Source: Luteibacter sp. UNC138MFCol5.1 (GTDB lineage Bacteria; Pseudomonadota; Gammaproteobacteria; Xanthomonadales; Rhodanobacteraceae). Taken from it: a stretch of 64,000 bases of DNA. The notes under the pieces were generated by a model, which saw only the letters and a program-made list of their open reading frames with translations, had not been told where the DNA came from and did not search any database. Below are positions 18,647 to 27,791 of the stretch, piece by piece (position 1 is the first letter of the stretch; every line of letters starts with the position of its first letter). A program made the position numbers and the translations under genes. Location of the stretch: NCBI RefSeq assembly GCF_900110505.1, contig NZ_FODZ01000001.1, positions 316,053 to 380,052 on the forward strand. The letters are read 5' to 3'.

Positions 18647-19222
18647 ATGGCAAAGATCCTGCGCAACGGTATCGTCCTGCTCCTGCTGCTCACCGCCGTG
18701 ACCGGCGTGGCCTATCCGCTCGCCGTGACGGCTGTCGCCGCGGTGCTGTTCCCGGGGCAGGCGAACGGCAGCGTCGTCGAGCGCGACGGGAAACCGGTCG
18801 GCTCGTCGCTCATCGGCCAGTCCTTCACCACGCCCGGTTACTTCTGGGGGCGTCCGTCCGCGACCACGCCTGGCCCGGACAACGCGGCCGCGTCGACCGG
18901 TTCGAATCTCGGCCCGACCAACCCGGCGCTGGCGGAGGCCGCGAAGCAACGAATCGCGGCACTCCGGGCCGCCGATCCCGGCAATGCGGCACTCGTGCCC
19001 GTCGAACTCGTCGCCGCGTCGGCCAGCGGTCTGGACCCGGAGATCTCTCCAGCGGCCGCCCGGTATCAGGTCGCGCGCGTGGCGCGTGCCCGCGGGCTGG
19101 ATGTCGCAAAGGTGCAGGCGCTGGTCGACGAACACACGCAGCAGCGTCAGCTCGGTGTGCTCGGCGAGCCGCGGGTGAATGTGCTCGCGCTGAACATGGC
19201 GCTGGATTCCGTCGCCCGCTAA
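18647..19222 (+). CDS. kdpC: K+-transporting ATPase subunit KdpC
   Basis: A 191-residue single-span protein, with membrane helix [20 protein letters not shown] near the N-terminus and a periplasmic domain. Signature segments are [27 protein letters not shown]-like [33 protein letters not shown] and [20 protein letters not shown]. KdpC is essential for the assembly and ATP affinity of the complex. GAGGAG precedes ATG 18647. In most operons it directly follows kdpB, but here two genes intervene. Confidence 0.95.
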   Translation: MAKILRNGIVLLLLLTAVTGVAYPLAVTAVAAVLFPGQANGSVVERDGKPVGSSLIGQSFTTPGYFWGRPSATTPGPDNAAASTGSNLGPTNPALAEAAKQRIAALRAADPGNAALVPVELVAASASGLDPEISPAAARYQVARVARARGLDVAKVQALVDEHTQQRQLGVLGEPRVNVLALNMALDSVAR

Positions 19223-19300
19223 CGGCCGCCGTACGCCGCGTGCGCTCCCGCGGCGCTACGGCTAACCTTCGTACCGCACGTTTTCCCACCGGCCTTCTCC

Positions 19301-21961
19301 ATGACCGATACCCGCGACGCCCGCGCCGATGCCTTGCTCAACGCGGTCAATGCCGAGGATGGGCAGCATCTGAAGGTCTTCCTCGGGGCCGCTCCCGGCG
19401 TCGGCAAGACTTACGCGATGCTCGCGGCGGCGCGCGACATGCGCCGCCAGGGTGTCGATGTCGTCGTCGGCCTGGTGGAAACGCATGGCAGGGCCGAGAC
19501 CTCGGCGCTGCTCGAGGGCATGGAGATCCTGCCGACGCGCAAGGTACGGCATGCCGGCCGCGACTTCCGCGAGTTCGACCTCGAGGCGGCGCTGGTCCGC
19601 CGCCCGGCCGTGATCCTGGTGGACGAGCTGGCCCATACCAACCTGCCGGGCGGTCGTCATTCGCGTCGCTGGCAGGACATCGCCGAACTGCTGGATGCCG
19701 GTATCGAGGTCTATACCGCGCTGAACGTGCAGCACCTGGAAAGCCTCAACGACCAGGTGCGGCGGATCACCGGCGTGGCGGTGCGCGAAACGGTGCCCGA
19801 CGCGTTCCTCGACCGGGCACGCGACATCGTGCTGGTCGACCTGCCGCCGCGCGAGCTCATCGCGCGGTTGCGGCAGGGCAAGGTCTACGTGCCGGAGACC
19901 GCGGCGGTCGCGCTGGAGGCGTTCTTCTCGCCCACGAACCTCGCCGCGCTGCGCGAACTCGCGGTGGAGACCGTGGCCGCGCACGTCGACAGCGACCTGC
20001 GCGACCACATGCTCGCGCGTGGCGGCGTCATGCCGGTACGGCGGCGGGTGATGGTGGCCATCGACGGCGCGGCGCAAAGCGACTACCTCGTGCGCGTGGC
20101 GCGGCGCATCGCGGAACGGCGCGGCGCGCCATGGAGCGTGGTCTTCGTCGACCGTGGCCGTGTCGATCCCGAACGACGCGAGCGCGTCGACGCGGCGATG
20201 CGCCTCGCGCGTCGCCTGGGCGGCGAGGAGGTGGTGCTTCGCGGTCATGCGATCGCCGACGAACTCCTCGCTTGGGCCGACCGCGAAGGCGTCGGCCAGA
20301 TCATCGTCGGACGCACCCGCGAGCGTCCGATCGCGCGTCGCCTCGGCTACTCGCTGACGCAACGGCTGCTCCGCCGCGCGGCGCACCTGGAACTCACGAT
20401 CGTCGCGACGCCCGCGGAGCGGGCGCGCGCACGCCACCGGCTGCGCGTCGGCAACGACCTCGGGTCGCGGCGCGAATACGGACTCGCCACGGTGGCGACG
20501 GTCATCGCGATGGCGTTCTCGTTCATCGCCGACCGGTTCCTCTCCGTCGCGAATCTCTCGCTCGTGTTCCTGACCGCCGTGCTGTTCGTCGCCGCCCGTA
20601 CGCGCATGGCGGTCGCCGTGTACATGGCCCTGCTGTGTTTCGTCGGTTACAACTTCTTCTTCGCGCCACCGCGCTACACGCTGGCGATCGCCAACGCCGA
20701 CGACGTGCTCGCGGTGGTCCTGTTCCTCGTCGCGGCACTCGTGTGCAGCCGGCTCGCGACGCGGCTCGCGGGTCAGGTGCAGTCGCTGCGCGCGGCGCAG
20801 GCGCGGGCTCGCACGCTCGTGTCGCTCGGGCAGCAGCTGGCCACGGCGAGCGACGCGGCGGCCGTGCGTCTCGTCGGCGCTCGCGCGCTCGCGCGCGCCC
20901 TGGACGTCGATGCCGCGATGCTCGTGCGCGACGCCTCGATGACGCTGGTGGCCGAGACGGCGGCGCCGTCGCCCTTCGAGCTGACGCCGCAGGATCGCGC
21001 GGCGGCGGACTGGTGCGAGCAGCATGGCGAGCCCGCCGGTCGCTTCACCGATACGCTGCGCGCGGCGAACTGCTGGATGCTGCCCCTCGGGGGCGAAACG
21101 CAGGCCTCCGGCGTCGCCGCCCTGCGTTATCCCGCCGGGACGCGGGAGCCCGATGTGGACCGGCGCGGACTCGCGATGGCCATGGTGCAGGACATCGGCC
21201 AGGCGCTCGAGCGCGCGAGGCTGGCCGCGGAACTCGAAGGCGCCCGCGTGAAGGCGGAGACCGAGGGCCTGCGCAACGCCCTGCTCTCGTCGGTGTCGCA
21301 CGATCTCCGCTCGCCGCTCGCATCGATGATCGGGTCGGCCGGCACGCTGCTCAGCTATGACGAGAAGCTGCCCGCCGACGAACGGCACGCGCTGTTGCAG
21401 GCGATCCTCGGCGAGGGCCAGCGGCTCGATCGCTACATCCAGAACCTGCTCGACATGACGCGCCTGGGCCACGGCAACCTGACCCTGCACCGCGACTGGA
21501 TCGACGCGGGCGAGGTCGTCGCGTCCGCGGTCGCGCGCATGCGCCAGCTCTTTCCCGACACCCGCATCGACGTGACGTTGCCGAAGGAGACCGTGCTGCT
21601 GCACGTGCATCCCGCGCTCGTCGAGCAGGCGTTGTTCAACATCCTCGAGAACGCCGCGCGCTTCTCGCCGCCGGGCGAGGCGGTGCGCGTCGTCGTGCGA
21701 CGCGAGGCCGGACGCCTGCTGGTCGACGTCAACGATCGCGGGCCCGGCATTCCCGAGGAAGAGCGCGCGATGATCTTCGACATGTTCTATTCCGTCTCCC
21801 GCGGCGACCGGGGCGGGCAGGGCACGGGCCTCGGCCTCGCGATCTGCCGTGGCATGATCGGCGCCCACGGCGGCAACGTGGAGGCCTTGCCCCAGCCGGG
21901 CGGTGGCACGACCATGCGTATCTCGCTGCCCCTGTCCGATCCGCCCGACGAGAACCGATGA
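19301..21961 (+). CDS. kdpD: Turgor/K+ sensor histidine kinase KdpD
   Basis: An 886-residue sensor kinase, close to the E. coli length (894). An N-terminal KdpD domain with Walker A GAAPGVGKTYAML (near residue 28) and ILVDELAHTN is followed by a universal-stress-like domain (about 245-370). A four-helix DUF4118 membrane block lies near residues 395-490, then a GAF-like region. The dimerisation domain has the phospho-histidine in SSVSHDLRSPLASM, and the ATPase has NILENAARFS and DRGPGIP. It overlaps kdpE by four bases. A 78-base gap from kdpC leaves room for its own promoter. Confidence 0.95.
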   Translation: MTDTRDARADALLNAVNAEDGQHLKVFLGAAPGVGKTYAMLAAARDMRRQGVDVVVGLVETHGRAETSALLEGMEILPTRKVRHAGRDFREFDLEAALVRRPAVILVDELAHTNLPGGRHSRRWQDIAELLDAGIEVYTALNVQHLESLNDQVRRITGVAVRETVPDAFLDRARDIVLVDLPPRELIARLRQGKVYVPETAAVALEAFFSPTNLAALRELAVETVAAHVDSDLRDHMLARGGVMPVRRRVMVAIDGAAQSDYLVRVARRIAERRGAPWSVVFVDRGRVDPERRERVDAAMRLARRLGGEEVVLRGHAIADELLAWADREGVGQIIVGRTRERPIARRLGYSLTQRLLRRAAHLELTIVATPAERARARHRLRVGNDLGSRREYGLATVATVIAMAFSFIADRFLSVANLSLVFLTAVLFVAARTRMAVAVYMALLCFVGYNFFFAPPRYTLAIANADDVLAVVLFLVAALVCSRLATRLAGQVQSLRAAQARARTLVSLGQQLATASDAAAVRLVGARALARALDVDAAMLVRDASMTLVAETAAPSPFELTPQDRAAADWCEQHGEPAGRFTDTLRAANCWMLPLGGETQASGVAALRYPAGTREPDVDRRGLAMAMVQDIGQALERARLAAELEGARVKAETEGLRNALLSSVSHDLRSPLASMIGSAGTLLSYDEKLPADERHALLQAILGEGQRLDRYIQNLLDMTRLGHGNLTLHRDWIDAGEVVASAVARMRQLFPDTRIDVTLPKETVLLHVHPALVEQALFNILENAARFSPPGEAVRVVVRREAGRLLVDVNDRGPGIPEEERAMIFDMFYSVSRGDRGGQGTGLGLAICRGMIGAHGGNVEALPQPGGGTTMRISLPLSDPPDENR

Positions 21962-22656
21962 ACCCTACCGCCCCCCGAGTGCTGGTGATCGACGACGAAG
22001 CGCAGATCCGCCGCTTCCTCGACATCGGGCTCCGCGCCGAGGGCTACCACGTGTTCCTCGCCGAAACGGGCGAGCAGGGCCTCGGGCTCGCGGCGACGCA
22101 GTCGCCCGACGTGGTGATCCTCGACATCGGCCTGCCCGATCGCGAGGGCCACGACGTGCTGCGCGAGATCCGCCAGTGGAGCGACGTGCCGGTGCTCATG
22201 CTCTCGGTGCGCGACGCGGAAAGCGAGAAGGTCAAGGCGCTTGACCTCGGCGCGAACGACTACGTGACCAAGCCGTTCGGCATCCAGGAGCTGATGGCGC
22301 GCCTGCGCGTGCTGTTGCGCCAGGGTGCGAAGGGCGGTCAGGCCGATGCCCCCGTGCGCTACGACGATGGCACGCTGAGCGTCGACCTCGCCCGGCGCGA
22401 GGTGTTCCTCGACGGCGCGCCTGTCGCGCTCACGCGCAAGGAGTTCGCCGTGCTGTCGCTGCTCGTGCGCCATCCGGGCCGCGTGGTCGGCCAGCAACAG
22501 ATCCTGCGCGACGTGTGGGGCGCGACGCATACGCAGGACACGCATTACCTGCGGATCGTGATGGGCAAGCTGCGCCAGAAGCTCGGCGACGATCCGTCGA
22601 CGCCGCGATGGCTGAAGACCGAGCCGGGTGTCGGGTATCGCTTCCCCGCGCATTGA
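21958..22656 (+). CDS. kdpE: Response regulator KdpE
   Basis: A 232-residue OmpR/PhoB-type regulator. The receiver has the aspartates in VIDDEAQIRRF and the phospho-acceptor in VVILDIGLPD near residue 54. The winged-helix output domain contains LTRKEFAVLSLLVRHPGRVV and TEPGVGYRF. It activates kdp transcription when phosphorylated by KdpD. The start overlaps the kdpD stop (ATGA), so the two are translationally coupled. Confidence 0.96.
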   Translation: MNPTAPRVLVIDDEAQIRRFLDIGLRAEGYHVFLAETGEQGLGLAATQSPDVVILDIGLPDREGHDVLREIRQWSDVPVLMLSVRDAESEKVKALDLGANDYVTKPFGIQELMARLRVLLRQGAKGGQADAPVRYDDGTLSVDLARREVFLDGAPVALTRKEFAVLSLLVRHPGRVVGQQQILRDVWGATHTQDTHYLRIVMGKLRQKLGDDPSTPRWLKTEPGVGYRFPAH

Positions 22657-22733
22657 CGCGCCGGTCACGAGGCTTTCATCGCGGACGAGTCGCGCGTGAT
22701 ACGCGTCACAAGGCGGGAGATCGCCCCGCATTT

Positions 22734-22747
22734 TCAGACTGGTCTGA
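22734..22747. promoter_or_regulatory. Inverted repeat, possible operator
   Basis: TCAGAC and GTCTGA are separated by two bases, and the whole resembles TetR-type operator halves. It lies 57 bases before the small secreted protein gene. No TetR gene lies nearby, so the regulator is unknown. Confidence 0.35.
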
Positions 22748-22804
22748 TGTGCTTTCCCATGACATCGAACGACGCTCGCGCCTCCATCAAGAGAGGAGCG
22801 TCCC

Positions 22805-23143
22805 GTGCACCGAACCACCCTCGTCCACCTGCTTCTGCCACTTGCCGTTTTCGCCCTGCCGGGCCACGCGCTCGCGGTCGATTGCGCCGCCGATCACTTC
22901 GTCGCCGGGCAGCGCACGCTGCCCACCCATGGCGAGGCGATGGCGCAATGCCGCGCCGAAGAACTGGCAATGACGGACCCGGACCGCGGTAACTACGAAG
23001 CGCAGCGATCCTGCTACGACGTCACGTCGCCGGGCATGCACGGCGAGTGGCAACACGGACGCATCGCCGTCGATGTCGTGGAGCGCGAGTCGGGCGACGC
23101 ATACACGTTCGAGGCGCTCTGGATGTGCAAGCCGCTGAACTGA
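22805..23143 (+). CDS. Small secreted hypothetical protein
   Basis: A 112-residue exported protein that I do not recognise. The signal peptide runs to about residue 24 (LLLPLAVFALPGHALA). The mature part has four cysteines (in VDCAAD, AQCRAE, RSCYDV and WMCKPL), enough for two disulfides in the periplasm. GTG 22805 follows GAGAGGAG by 7 bases, which supports this start. It stands alone after kdpE and before a REP element. Confidence 0.65.
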   Translation: MHRTTLVHLLLPLAVFALPGHALAVDCAADHFVAGQRTLPTHGEAMAQCRAEELAMTDPDRGNYEAQRSCYDVTSPGMHGEWQHGRIAVDVVERESGDAYTFEALWMCKPLN

Positions 23144-23158
23144 CGAACTGCTGCCCTG

Positions 23159-23284
23159 GTGGGAGCGGACCTGGCCGCAACCTTCGCCTGTGGGAGCGGA
23201 CCTGGCCGCGATTGGCTTTTCGCCGAGCGCCACAGGCCCTGTCGCACCTCGCGAAAAGCGATCGCGGCCAGGTCCGCTCCTACA
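23159..23284. repeat. REP-type palindromes (family A, two left arms)
   Basis: Two left arms (GTGGGAGCGGACCTGGCCGC at 23159 and about 23190) are followed by one right arm that ends GGCCAGGTCCGCTCCTAC at 23284. The second left arm pairs with the right arm over about 20 bases. It lies between the tail-to-tail 3' ends of the small secreted protein gene and the AraC gene, where such hairpins can block read-through. Confidence 0.85.
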
Positions 23285-23289
23285 GCGGC

Positions 23290-24078
23290 TCAGCCCAGCG
23301 CCTGCCGCGCCAGGTACCGGCCGGGCGAATCGCCGAAGGCCTTGCGGAACATCGCCACGAACGCGCTCGGCGTGGCGTAGCCGAGCGCGTCCGACACGAG
23401 CGACACCGGATCGCCGTTCGCAAGCCGCTCCAGCGCGCACGCCAGGCGTGCCTGCTGTCGCCACTGCGCGACGCTGACCTGCGTTTCCTGGCGGAAGAGC
23501 CGCGTCAGCGTACGCACCGACATGCCGGCCCAGCTCGCCCATTCGTCGATGCCGCGGGTGTCGTCGGGACGTTCGTACATCGCCATGGCGATGCGGCGCA
23601 GGCGCCGGTCCTCGGGCCATGGGAGGTGCAGCTCCTCGACCGGCGCGCGGCGCATCTCGTCGAGCAGCACTTCGAACAGGCGGTCCCGCGCGGGATCCGG
23701 CGGCGCGTCGAGCGGCCAGCTGGCAGCCCGTTTGACGATGGCGCGGAAGAGGTCGTTGACGCCGAACACGCAGGGCCGGTCCGGCAGCGTGGCGGCGACC
23801 GACGGCGCGATGAACACGGCCCACGCGTGGCTCGGGCCCGCGATGCTCACGGTGTGGCGGGTGCCCGGTGGCATCCAGCCGGCACGGTGCGGCGGCAGGA
23901 GCCACGACCCGTGATCCGTTCGGGTGATGACAAGCCCCTGTTCCACGTAAAAAAACTGGCCACGCACATGGCTGTGCCAGTCGATCTCCTTCAACGGAAT
24001 CTCCCCGCGCGCCTCGTAGGCGACGAGGGGCGGCCCGTCGGCCGATTCCAGCAAGTCGTGCACGGCGTCGTGGAGCAT
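23290..24078 (-). CDS. AraC-family regulator with cupin sensor
   Basis: A 262-residue regulator. The N-terminal cupin-like AraC-binding domain (about residues 20-140) contains DWHSHVRGQFFYVEQG and LPPHRAGWMPPGTRH. The C-terminal pair of helix-turn-helix motifs lies near residues 165-258, with DEWASWAGMSVRTLTRLFRQ and VSDALGYATPSAFVAMFRKA. This short cupin/AraC type often controls a neighbouring efflux or oxidoreductase gene. The divergent neighbour here is a small unknown gene. The ligand is unknown. Confidence 0.88.
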   Translation of the reverse strand: MLHDAVHDLLESADGPPLVAYEARGEIPLKEIDWHSHVRGQFFYVEQGLVITRTDHGSWLLPPHRAGWMPPGTRHTVSIAGPSHAWAVFIAPSVAATLPDRPCVFGVNDLFRAIVKRAASWPLDAPPDPARDRLFEVLLDEMRRAPVEELHLPWPEDRRLRRIAMAMYERPDDTRGIDEWASWAGMSVRTLTRLFRQETQVSVAQWRQQARLACALERLANGDPVSLVSDALGYATPSAFVAMFRKAFGDSPGRYLARQALG

Positions 24079-24219
24079 GTTGGCCGATCCTCGATATAAG
24101 TTGGCCCGATGACGATAACAGGCCTAAAGCTTCCTCGCTAACATTTGCAGTCCCAACTATCTGTCCCGCATGGGGCGCCCCAGGCACCCGGAAGGGACCT
24201 CGACACGGAGATCGTCCCC

Positions 24220-24477
24220 ATGATCCGTCTCGTCACCCATGACCACGACCAGCTCGGCGAAGGCCGGGAAGCCGGCGACGCGCTGGTGACCTTCGTGGCC
24301 TGCGCCCACGCCATGCTCGACCCGGCGACGCCGGAAGAGCAGGTGCGGCGCCTCGAAACCCGTCTTCTGGCCCAGCTGCCGACCCTGCGCGCGCTCGGCG
24401 TCTTCGACCTCTTCGACATCCGCGATCCGGCCCTGGCCACGCTGCTGGCGGACGAGGATGAACTGATGCCGACCTGA
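24220..24477 (+). CDS. Small hypothetical protein
   Basis: An 85-residue acidic protein that I do not recognise. It starts MIRLVTHDHDQLGEGREAGD, has a helical middle (EQVRRLETRLLAQLPTLRAL) and ends LADEDELMPT. No signal or membrane span is seen. ATG 24220 follows GGAG by 8 bases. An in-frame start 75 bases earlier lacks a good ribosome binding site. It precedes the marR promoter by a few bases. Confidence 0.55.
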   Translation: MIRLVTHDHDQLGEGREAGDALVTFVACAHAMLDPATPEEQVRRLETRLLAQLPTLRALGVFDLFDIRDPALATLLADEDELMPT

Positions 24478-24503
24478 CAATATCTGCCCTACGCATATTT
24501 GCC

Positions 24504-24533
24504 TTGACAACTATATTCCAGGCAATAGAATAT
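24504..24533 (+). promoter_or_regulatory. marR promoter with overlapping palindromic operator
   Basis: TTGACA (24504-24509), a 16-base spacer and TAGAAT (24526-24531) make a strong sigma-70 type promoter. ATATTC (24513-24518) and GAATAT (24528-24533) form an inverted repeat across spacer and -10, a good site for self-repression by the MarR protein. The marR ATG begins 8 bases after the -10, so transcription should start at or next to the start codon, giving a leaderless message. Confidence 0.7.
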
Positions 24534-24538
24534 GCGTC

Positions 24539-25000
24539 ATGAACAAGGCCGCATGCCCCACTTCGCCCGATGGTCGTGACAGCCTCGGGTCCCTCATCGG
24601 CTCGGTCCGCGGCGAAATCGTCCGCGCGATCGAGTCCGATCTGGCGCAACTCGGCGTCGGGCTGAAGTTCACCCAGTTCCACATGCTGAAGTACCTGGCG
24701 CTCCACGGATCGACGTCGGCCTCGGAGCTCGCGCGGGGTGTGAACCTCGACGCTGGCGCCATGACCCGCCAGCTCGACCAGCTAGAGGCCAAGGGCTACC
24801 TGCGCCGCCAGCCGCACGAACAGGATCGCCGCGCGCTTCGCATCGAACTGACCGAGGCCGGCGTGGCCTTGTGGCGTCATCTGCACGAATCGAGCGCAGG
24901 CACGCTCGAGCGTGCGCAGCGCGACCTTTCTCCGGAAGAACGGGTACGGCTGCACGACTACCTGGGGCGCGTGCTCAACGCGCTCCGCGACAAAGACTGA
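24539..25000 (+). CDS. MarR-family regulator of the efflux operon
   Basis: A 153-residue winged-helix regulator. Core motifs are LKFTQFHMLKYLALHG, SASELARGVNLDAGAMTRQLDQLEAKGYLRR and the wing HEQDRRALRIELTEAG. It probably binds the palindrome over its own promoter and represses itself and the export genes that follow, as EmrR does, until a small phenolic or lipophilic ligand binds. No Shine-Dalgarno is possible if the mRNA starts at the promoter predicted. Next comes the outer-membrane lipoprotein, 23 bases on. Confidence 0.88.
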   Translation: MNKAACPTSPDGRDSLGSLIGSVRGEIVRAIESDLAQLGVGLKFTQFHMLKYLALHGSTSASELARGVNLDAGAMTRQLDQLEAKGYLRRQPHEQDRRALRIELTEAGVALWRHLHESSAGTLERAQRDLSPEERVRLHDYLGRVLNALRDKD

Positions 25001-25023
25001 TTCAACCGTCGAGGCTACAACTC

Positions 25024-26484
25024 ATGCGTCTGCACACTCTCGTGGCGGCCGTCGGCGCCGCGCTCATCCTTTCCGGCTGCGTGACCAGCCGCGGACTGGA
25101 GCCGCAGGGCCAGCTCAGCGATCCGTCCACCCTCCACGCCGACCGCAGCCTGGCGAAGGCGCAGGTCTCTCCGGCGAACTGGCCGGCCGCCGACTGGTGG
25201 ACGGGCCTGGGTGACAGCCAGCTCGACGCGCTGATCGCCGAAGCGCTGAAGGGCAACCCGGATCTCGCCGTGGCCGAGGCGCGTGTGCGCCAGGCGCAGG
25301 CCCAGTCCGGCGCCGCGGACGCCGCGCGCGATCCGACCTTCGGCGTCGGTGGCGGCATCGCCGGCGCGCGCCTTCCGGGCACGCTGCTGCCGCCGCCCAC
25401 CGGCAACCACTTCGGCTGGACGAAATACGGCTACGGCAACTTCAGCTGGGACCTCGATCTCTGGGGCGGCAAGCGCGACGCGTGGGAAGCCGCGGTCGGC
25501 GCGCAGCGCGCCAGCGAGATCGACGCGCGCGCGGCGCGCATCGAGATCTCGACCAACGTCGCCCGGGCGTACGTGCAGCTGGGCTACGCGTTCACGCAGC
25601 TCGACGTCGCGAAGGCCGAACTCGAGCGCAGCCAGGCATCGGGCACGCTGACGCGCCAGCGCGTCGCGGCCGGCGTCGACAACCAGATCCAGGTCAAGCA
25701 GGCCGACAGCGAAATCGCCACGGCGGAACGCGAAGTCGCCGTCGCGGAGCGCGCGATCGACAGCTCGCGCAGCGCGCTGAGCGTGCTGCTCGGCAAGGGT
25801 CCGGACCGCGGCCTCGACATCGCTCGTCCGGCCGCGCTCGCGCCGTCGGCCGTCGCCGTGCCCGCGAACCTGCCGGCCGATCTGCTGGGCCATCGTGCCG
25901 ACCTCGTCGCCGCGCGCTGGCGCGTCGAAGCGGCGTCGAAGAACATCGCCGCGGCGAAGACGGAATTCCTCCCCAACGTGAGCCTCGGCATCCTCGCCGC
26001 GCAGGTCGCGCCGGGTTCGGAGAACCTGTTCTCCGCCCGTGCCCGCTTCGCGCAGATCCTGCCCGCCTTCAGCCTGCCGATCTTCGATGGCGGCCGCCTG
26101 CGCGCGAACCTCGCGGGCAAGGATGCGGACTACGACCTCGCCGTCGCGCAGTACAACAAGATCCTCGTCGGCGCGCTCAACGAAGTGTCCGACGATCTGT
26201 CGGCGCTCGATTCGACCGGCACGCAGATCGCGGCGCAGCAGCGCGCGCAGGACGCCGCGCAGCAGGCGTACGACCTCTCGCAGCAGCGCTACAAGGCCGG
26301 TGTCGGCAGCTACCTCGAATCGCTGATCGTGCGCCAGCAGCTGCTCCAGGCCGAGCAGCGCATGGCCGCGCTCCGCGCGCAGCAGGTCGACACCTCCGTC
26401 CAACTGATCCAGGCGCTCGGCGGCGGCTTCCGCCCCGAGGCGGGCGACCAGCCGGTCGCCGCCGCCACGCCGGCCAACAACTAA
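25024..26484 (+). CDS. NodT-family outer-membrane efflux lipoprotein
   Basis: A 486-residue TolC-like channel. The lipoprotein signal peptide has the lipobox LILSGC (cysteine near residue 20). Two OEP repeats follow, with ADWWTGLGDSQLDALIAEAL at the start and long coiled-coil helices such as YDLSQQRYKAGVGSYLESLI. It forms the outer-membrane exit duct of the EmrAB-type pump encoded downstream. I chose ATG 25024, which opens the signal peptide. A longer reading frame starts inside marR. Confidence 0.92.
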   Translation: MRLHTLVAAVGAALILSGCVTSRGLEPQGQLSDPSTLHADRSLAKAQVSPANWPAADWWTGLGDSQLDALIAEALKGNPDLAVAEARVRQAQAQSGAADAARDPTFGVGGGIAGARLPGTLLPPPTGNHFGWTKYGYGNFSWDLDLWGGKRDAWEAAVGAQRASEIDARAARIEISTNVARAYVQLGYAFTQLDVAKAELERSQASGTLTRQRVAAGVDNQIQVKQADSEIATAEREVAVAERAIDSSRSALSVLLGKGPDRGLDIARPAALAPSAVAVPANLPADLLGHRADLVAARWRVEAASKNIAAAKTEFLPNVSLGILAAQVAPGSENLFSARARFAQILPAFSLPIFDGGRLRANLAGKDADYDLAVAQYNKILVGALNEVSDDLSALDSTGTQIAAQQRAQDAAQQAYDLSQQRYKAGVGSYLESLIVRQQLLQAEQRMAALRAQQVDTSVQLIQALGGGFRPEAGDQPVAAATPANN

Positions 26485-26506
26485 GACTCGTCCCGAGGCC
26501 ATTACG

Positions 26507-27718
26507 ATGTCCCAAGAAAACACCGCCCCCGCCGGCGCCGTCGTCGCGCCGCCACCGAAGAGCCGTCGCGGGTTCTTCCTCAAGCTCCTCGTTGCCGTCA
26601 TCGTGCTGGCCGGCATCGGCTGGACCGTGTGGTATTTCGTCGACGGTCGCTGGTACGAGGACACCGACGACGCCTACGTCAACGGCAACGTCGTGCAGAT
26701 CACGCCGCAGATCGCGGCCACCGTCCTGTCGATCACGGCGGACGACGGCGACCTCGTGCACAAGGGCGACGTGCTGGTGAAGCTCGACAACGCCGATGCG
26801 CAGATCGCCCTGCTCAGCGCGCGCGCCGACCTCGCGAACACCGTCCGTCGCGTGCGCGGTCTGTACAACAACGTGACTTCCGCCCAGGCCGACGTCGCCG
26901 TCCGCCAGACGGCCGTCGACCGTGCCCGCGCCGATTACAACCGCCGCCGCGACCTTGCGAAGTCGGGTGCGATCTCGGCCGAGGAACTCTCGCACGCCCT
27001 CGACACGCTGACGTCCGCGGAAAGCAGCCTCGCCTCGGCGAAGCAGTCGTACAGCACGAGCAAGGTGCTGGTCGACGACACGGTGGTCGCGTCGCATCCC
27101 GACGTGCGCGCCGCGGCCGCGAAGCTCCGCTCGGCCTACCTCGACGAGGCGCGCACCACGATCGTCGCGCCGGTCGATGGCTACGTCGCCAAGCGCTCGG
27201 TGCAGCTCGGCCAGCGCGTCCAGCCGGGTGCTGCCCTCATGGCCGTCGTGCCGCTCCACGAGGTGTGGATCGACGCGAACTTCAAGGAAACGCAACTCAC
27301 GCACATGCGCATCGGCCAGCCGGTCGACGTGACGGCCGACGTGTACGGCAGCGACGTCGTCTACAAGGCGAAGATCCGTAGCCTCGGCATCGGCAGCGGC
27401 AGCGCGTTCTCCCTGCTGCCCGCGCAGAACGCGACGGGTAACTGGATCAAGATCGTGCAGCGCGTCCCGGTGCGCGTGGTCTTCACCGATCCCAAGCAGC
27501 TCGACGCCAAGCCGCTGCGCCTCGGCCTCTCCACCAAGGTGACCGTGTCGCTGCACGACCAGAATGGCGCGTTGCTGGCGCAGCAGCCGCCGGCGAAGCC
27601 GGAGTTCGCCACGGACGTGTACGACCATCGCCTCGATGGCGTGGATGCCGAGATCGCGAAGGTGATCCACGAGAACGCGGCCGCCGGCGAAGGCGAGCAG
27701 GAGAAGGCGCCGAAGTGA
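26507..27718 (+). CDS. emrA: EmrA-type membrane-fusion protein
   Basis: A 403-residue HlyD-family adaptor. One N-terminal membrane helix (residues about 23-45, FFLKLLVAVIVLAGIGWTVW) is followed by the biotinyl-lipoyl half-motif YEDTDDAYVNGNVVQITPQI. A long coiled-coil hairpin (about residues 100-200) and the second lipoyl half VAPVDGYVAKRSVQLGQRV follow. It bridges the inner-membrane MFS pump and the outer-membrane duct across the periplasm. It lies in the order marR-nodT-emrA-emrB. Confidence 0.93.
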   Translation: MSQENTAPAGAVVAPPPKSRRGFFLKLLVAVIVLAGIGWTVWYFVDGRWYEDTDDAYVNGNVVQITPQIAATVLSITADDGDLVHKGDVLVKLDNADAQIALLSARADLANTVRRVRGLYNNVTSAQADVAVRQTAVDRARADYNRRRDLAKSGAISAEELSHALDTLTSAESSLASAKQSYSTSKVLVDDTVVASHPDVRAAAAKLRSAYLDEARTTIVAPVDGYVAKRSVQLGQRVQPGAALMAVVPLHEVWIDANFKETQLTHMRIGQPVDVTADVYGSDVVYKAKIRSLGIGSGSAFSLLPAQNATGNWIKIVQRVPVRVVFTDPKQLDAKPLRLGLSTKVTVSLHDQNGALLAQQPPAKPEFATDVYDHRLDGVDAEIAKVIHENAAAGEGEQEKAPK

Positions 27719-27729
27719 GGCGCCTTACC

Positions 27730-27761
27730 GGACGGTGCCGGCCCTCGCGCCGGCGCCGTCC
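27730..27761 (+). terminator. Hairpin between emrA and emrB
   Basis: GGACGGTGCCGGC pairs with GCCGGCGCCGTCC apart from one mismatch, a very stable stem with no following run of T. It lies within the operon, 31 bases before the emrB start. It may lower read-through or protect the upstream mRNA rather than end transcription fully. Confidence 0.5.
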
Positions 27762-27791
27762 CGTCATTCCCTTCCTAACCCAGGCTTTTCC

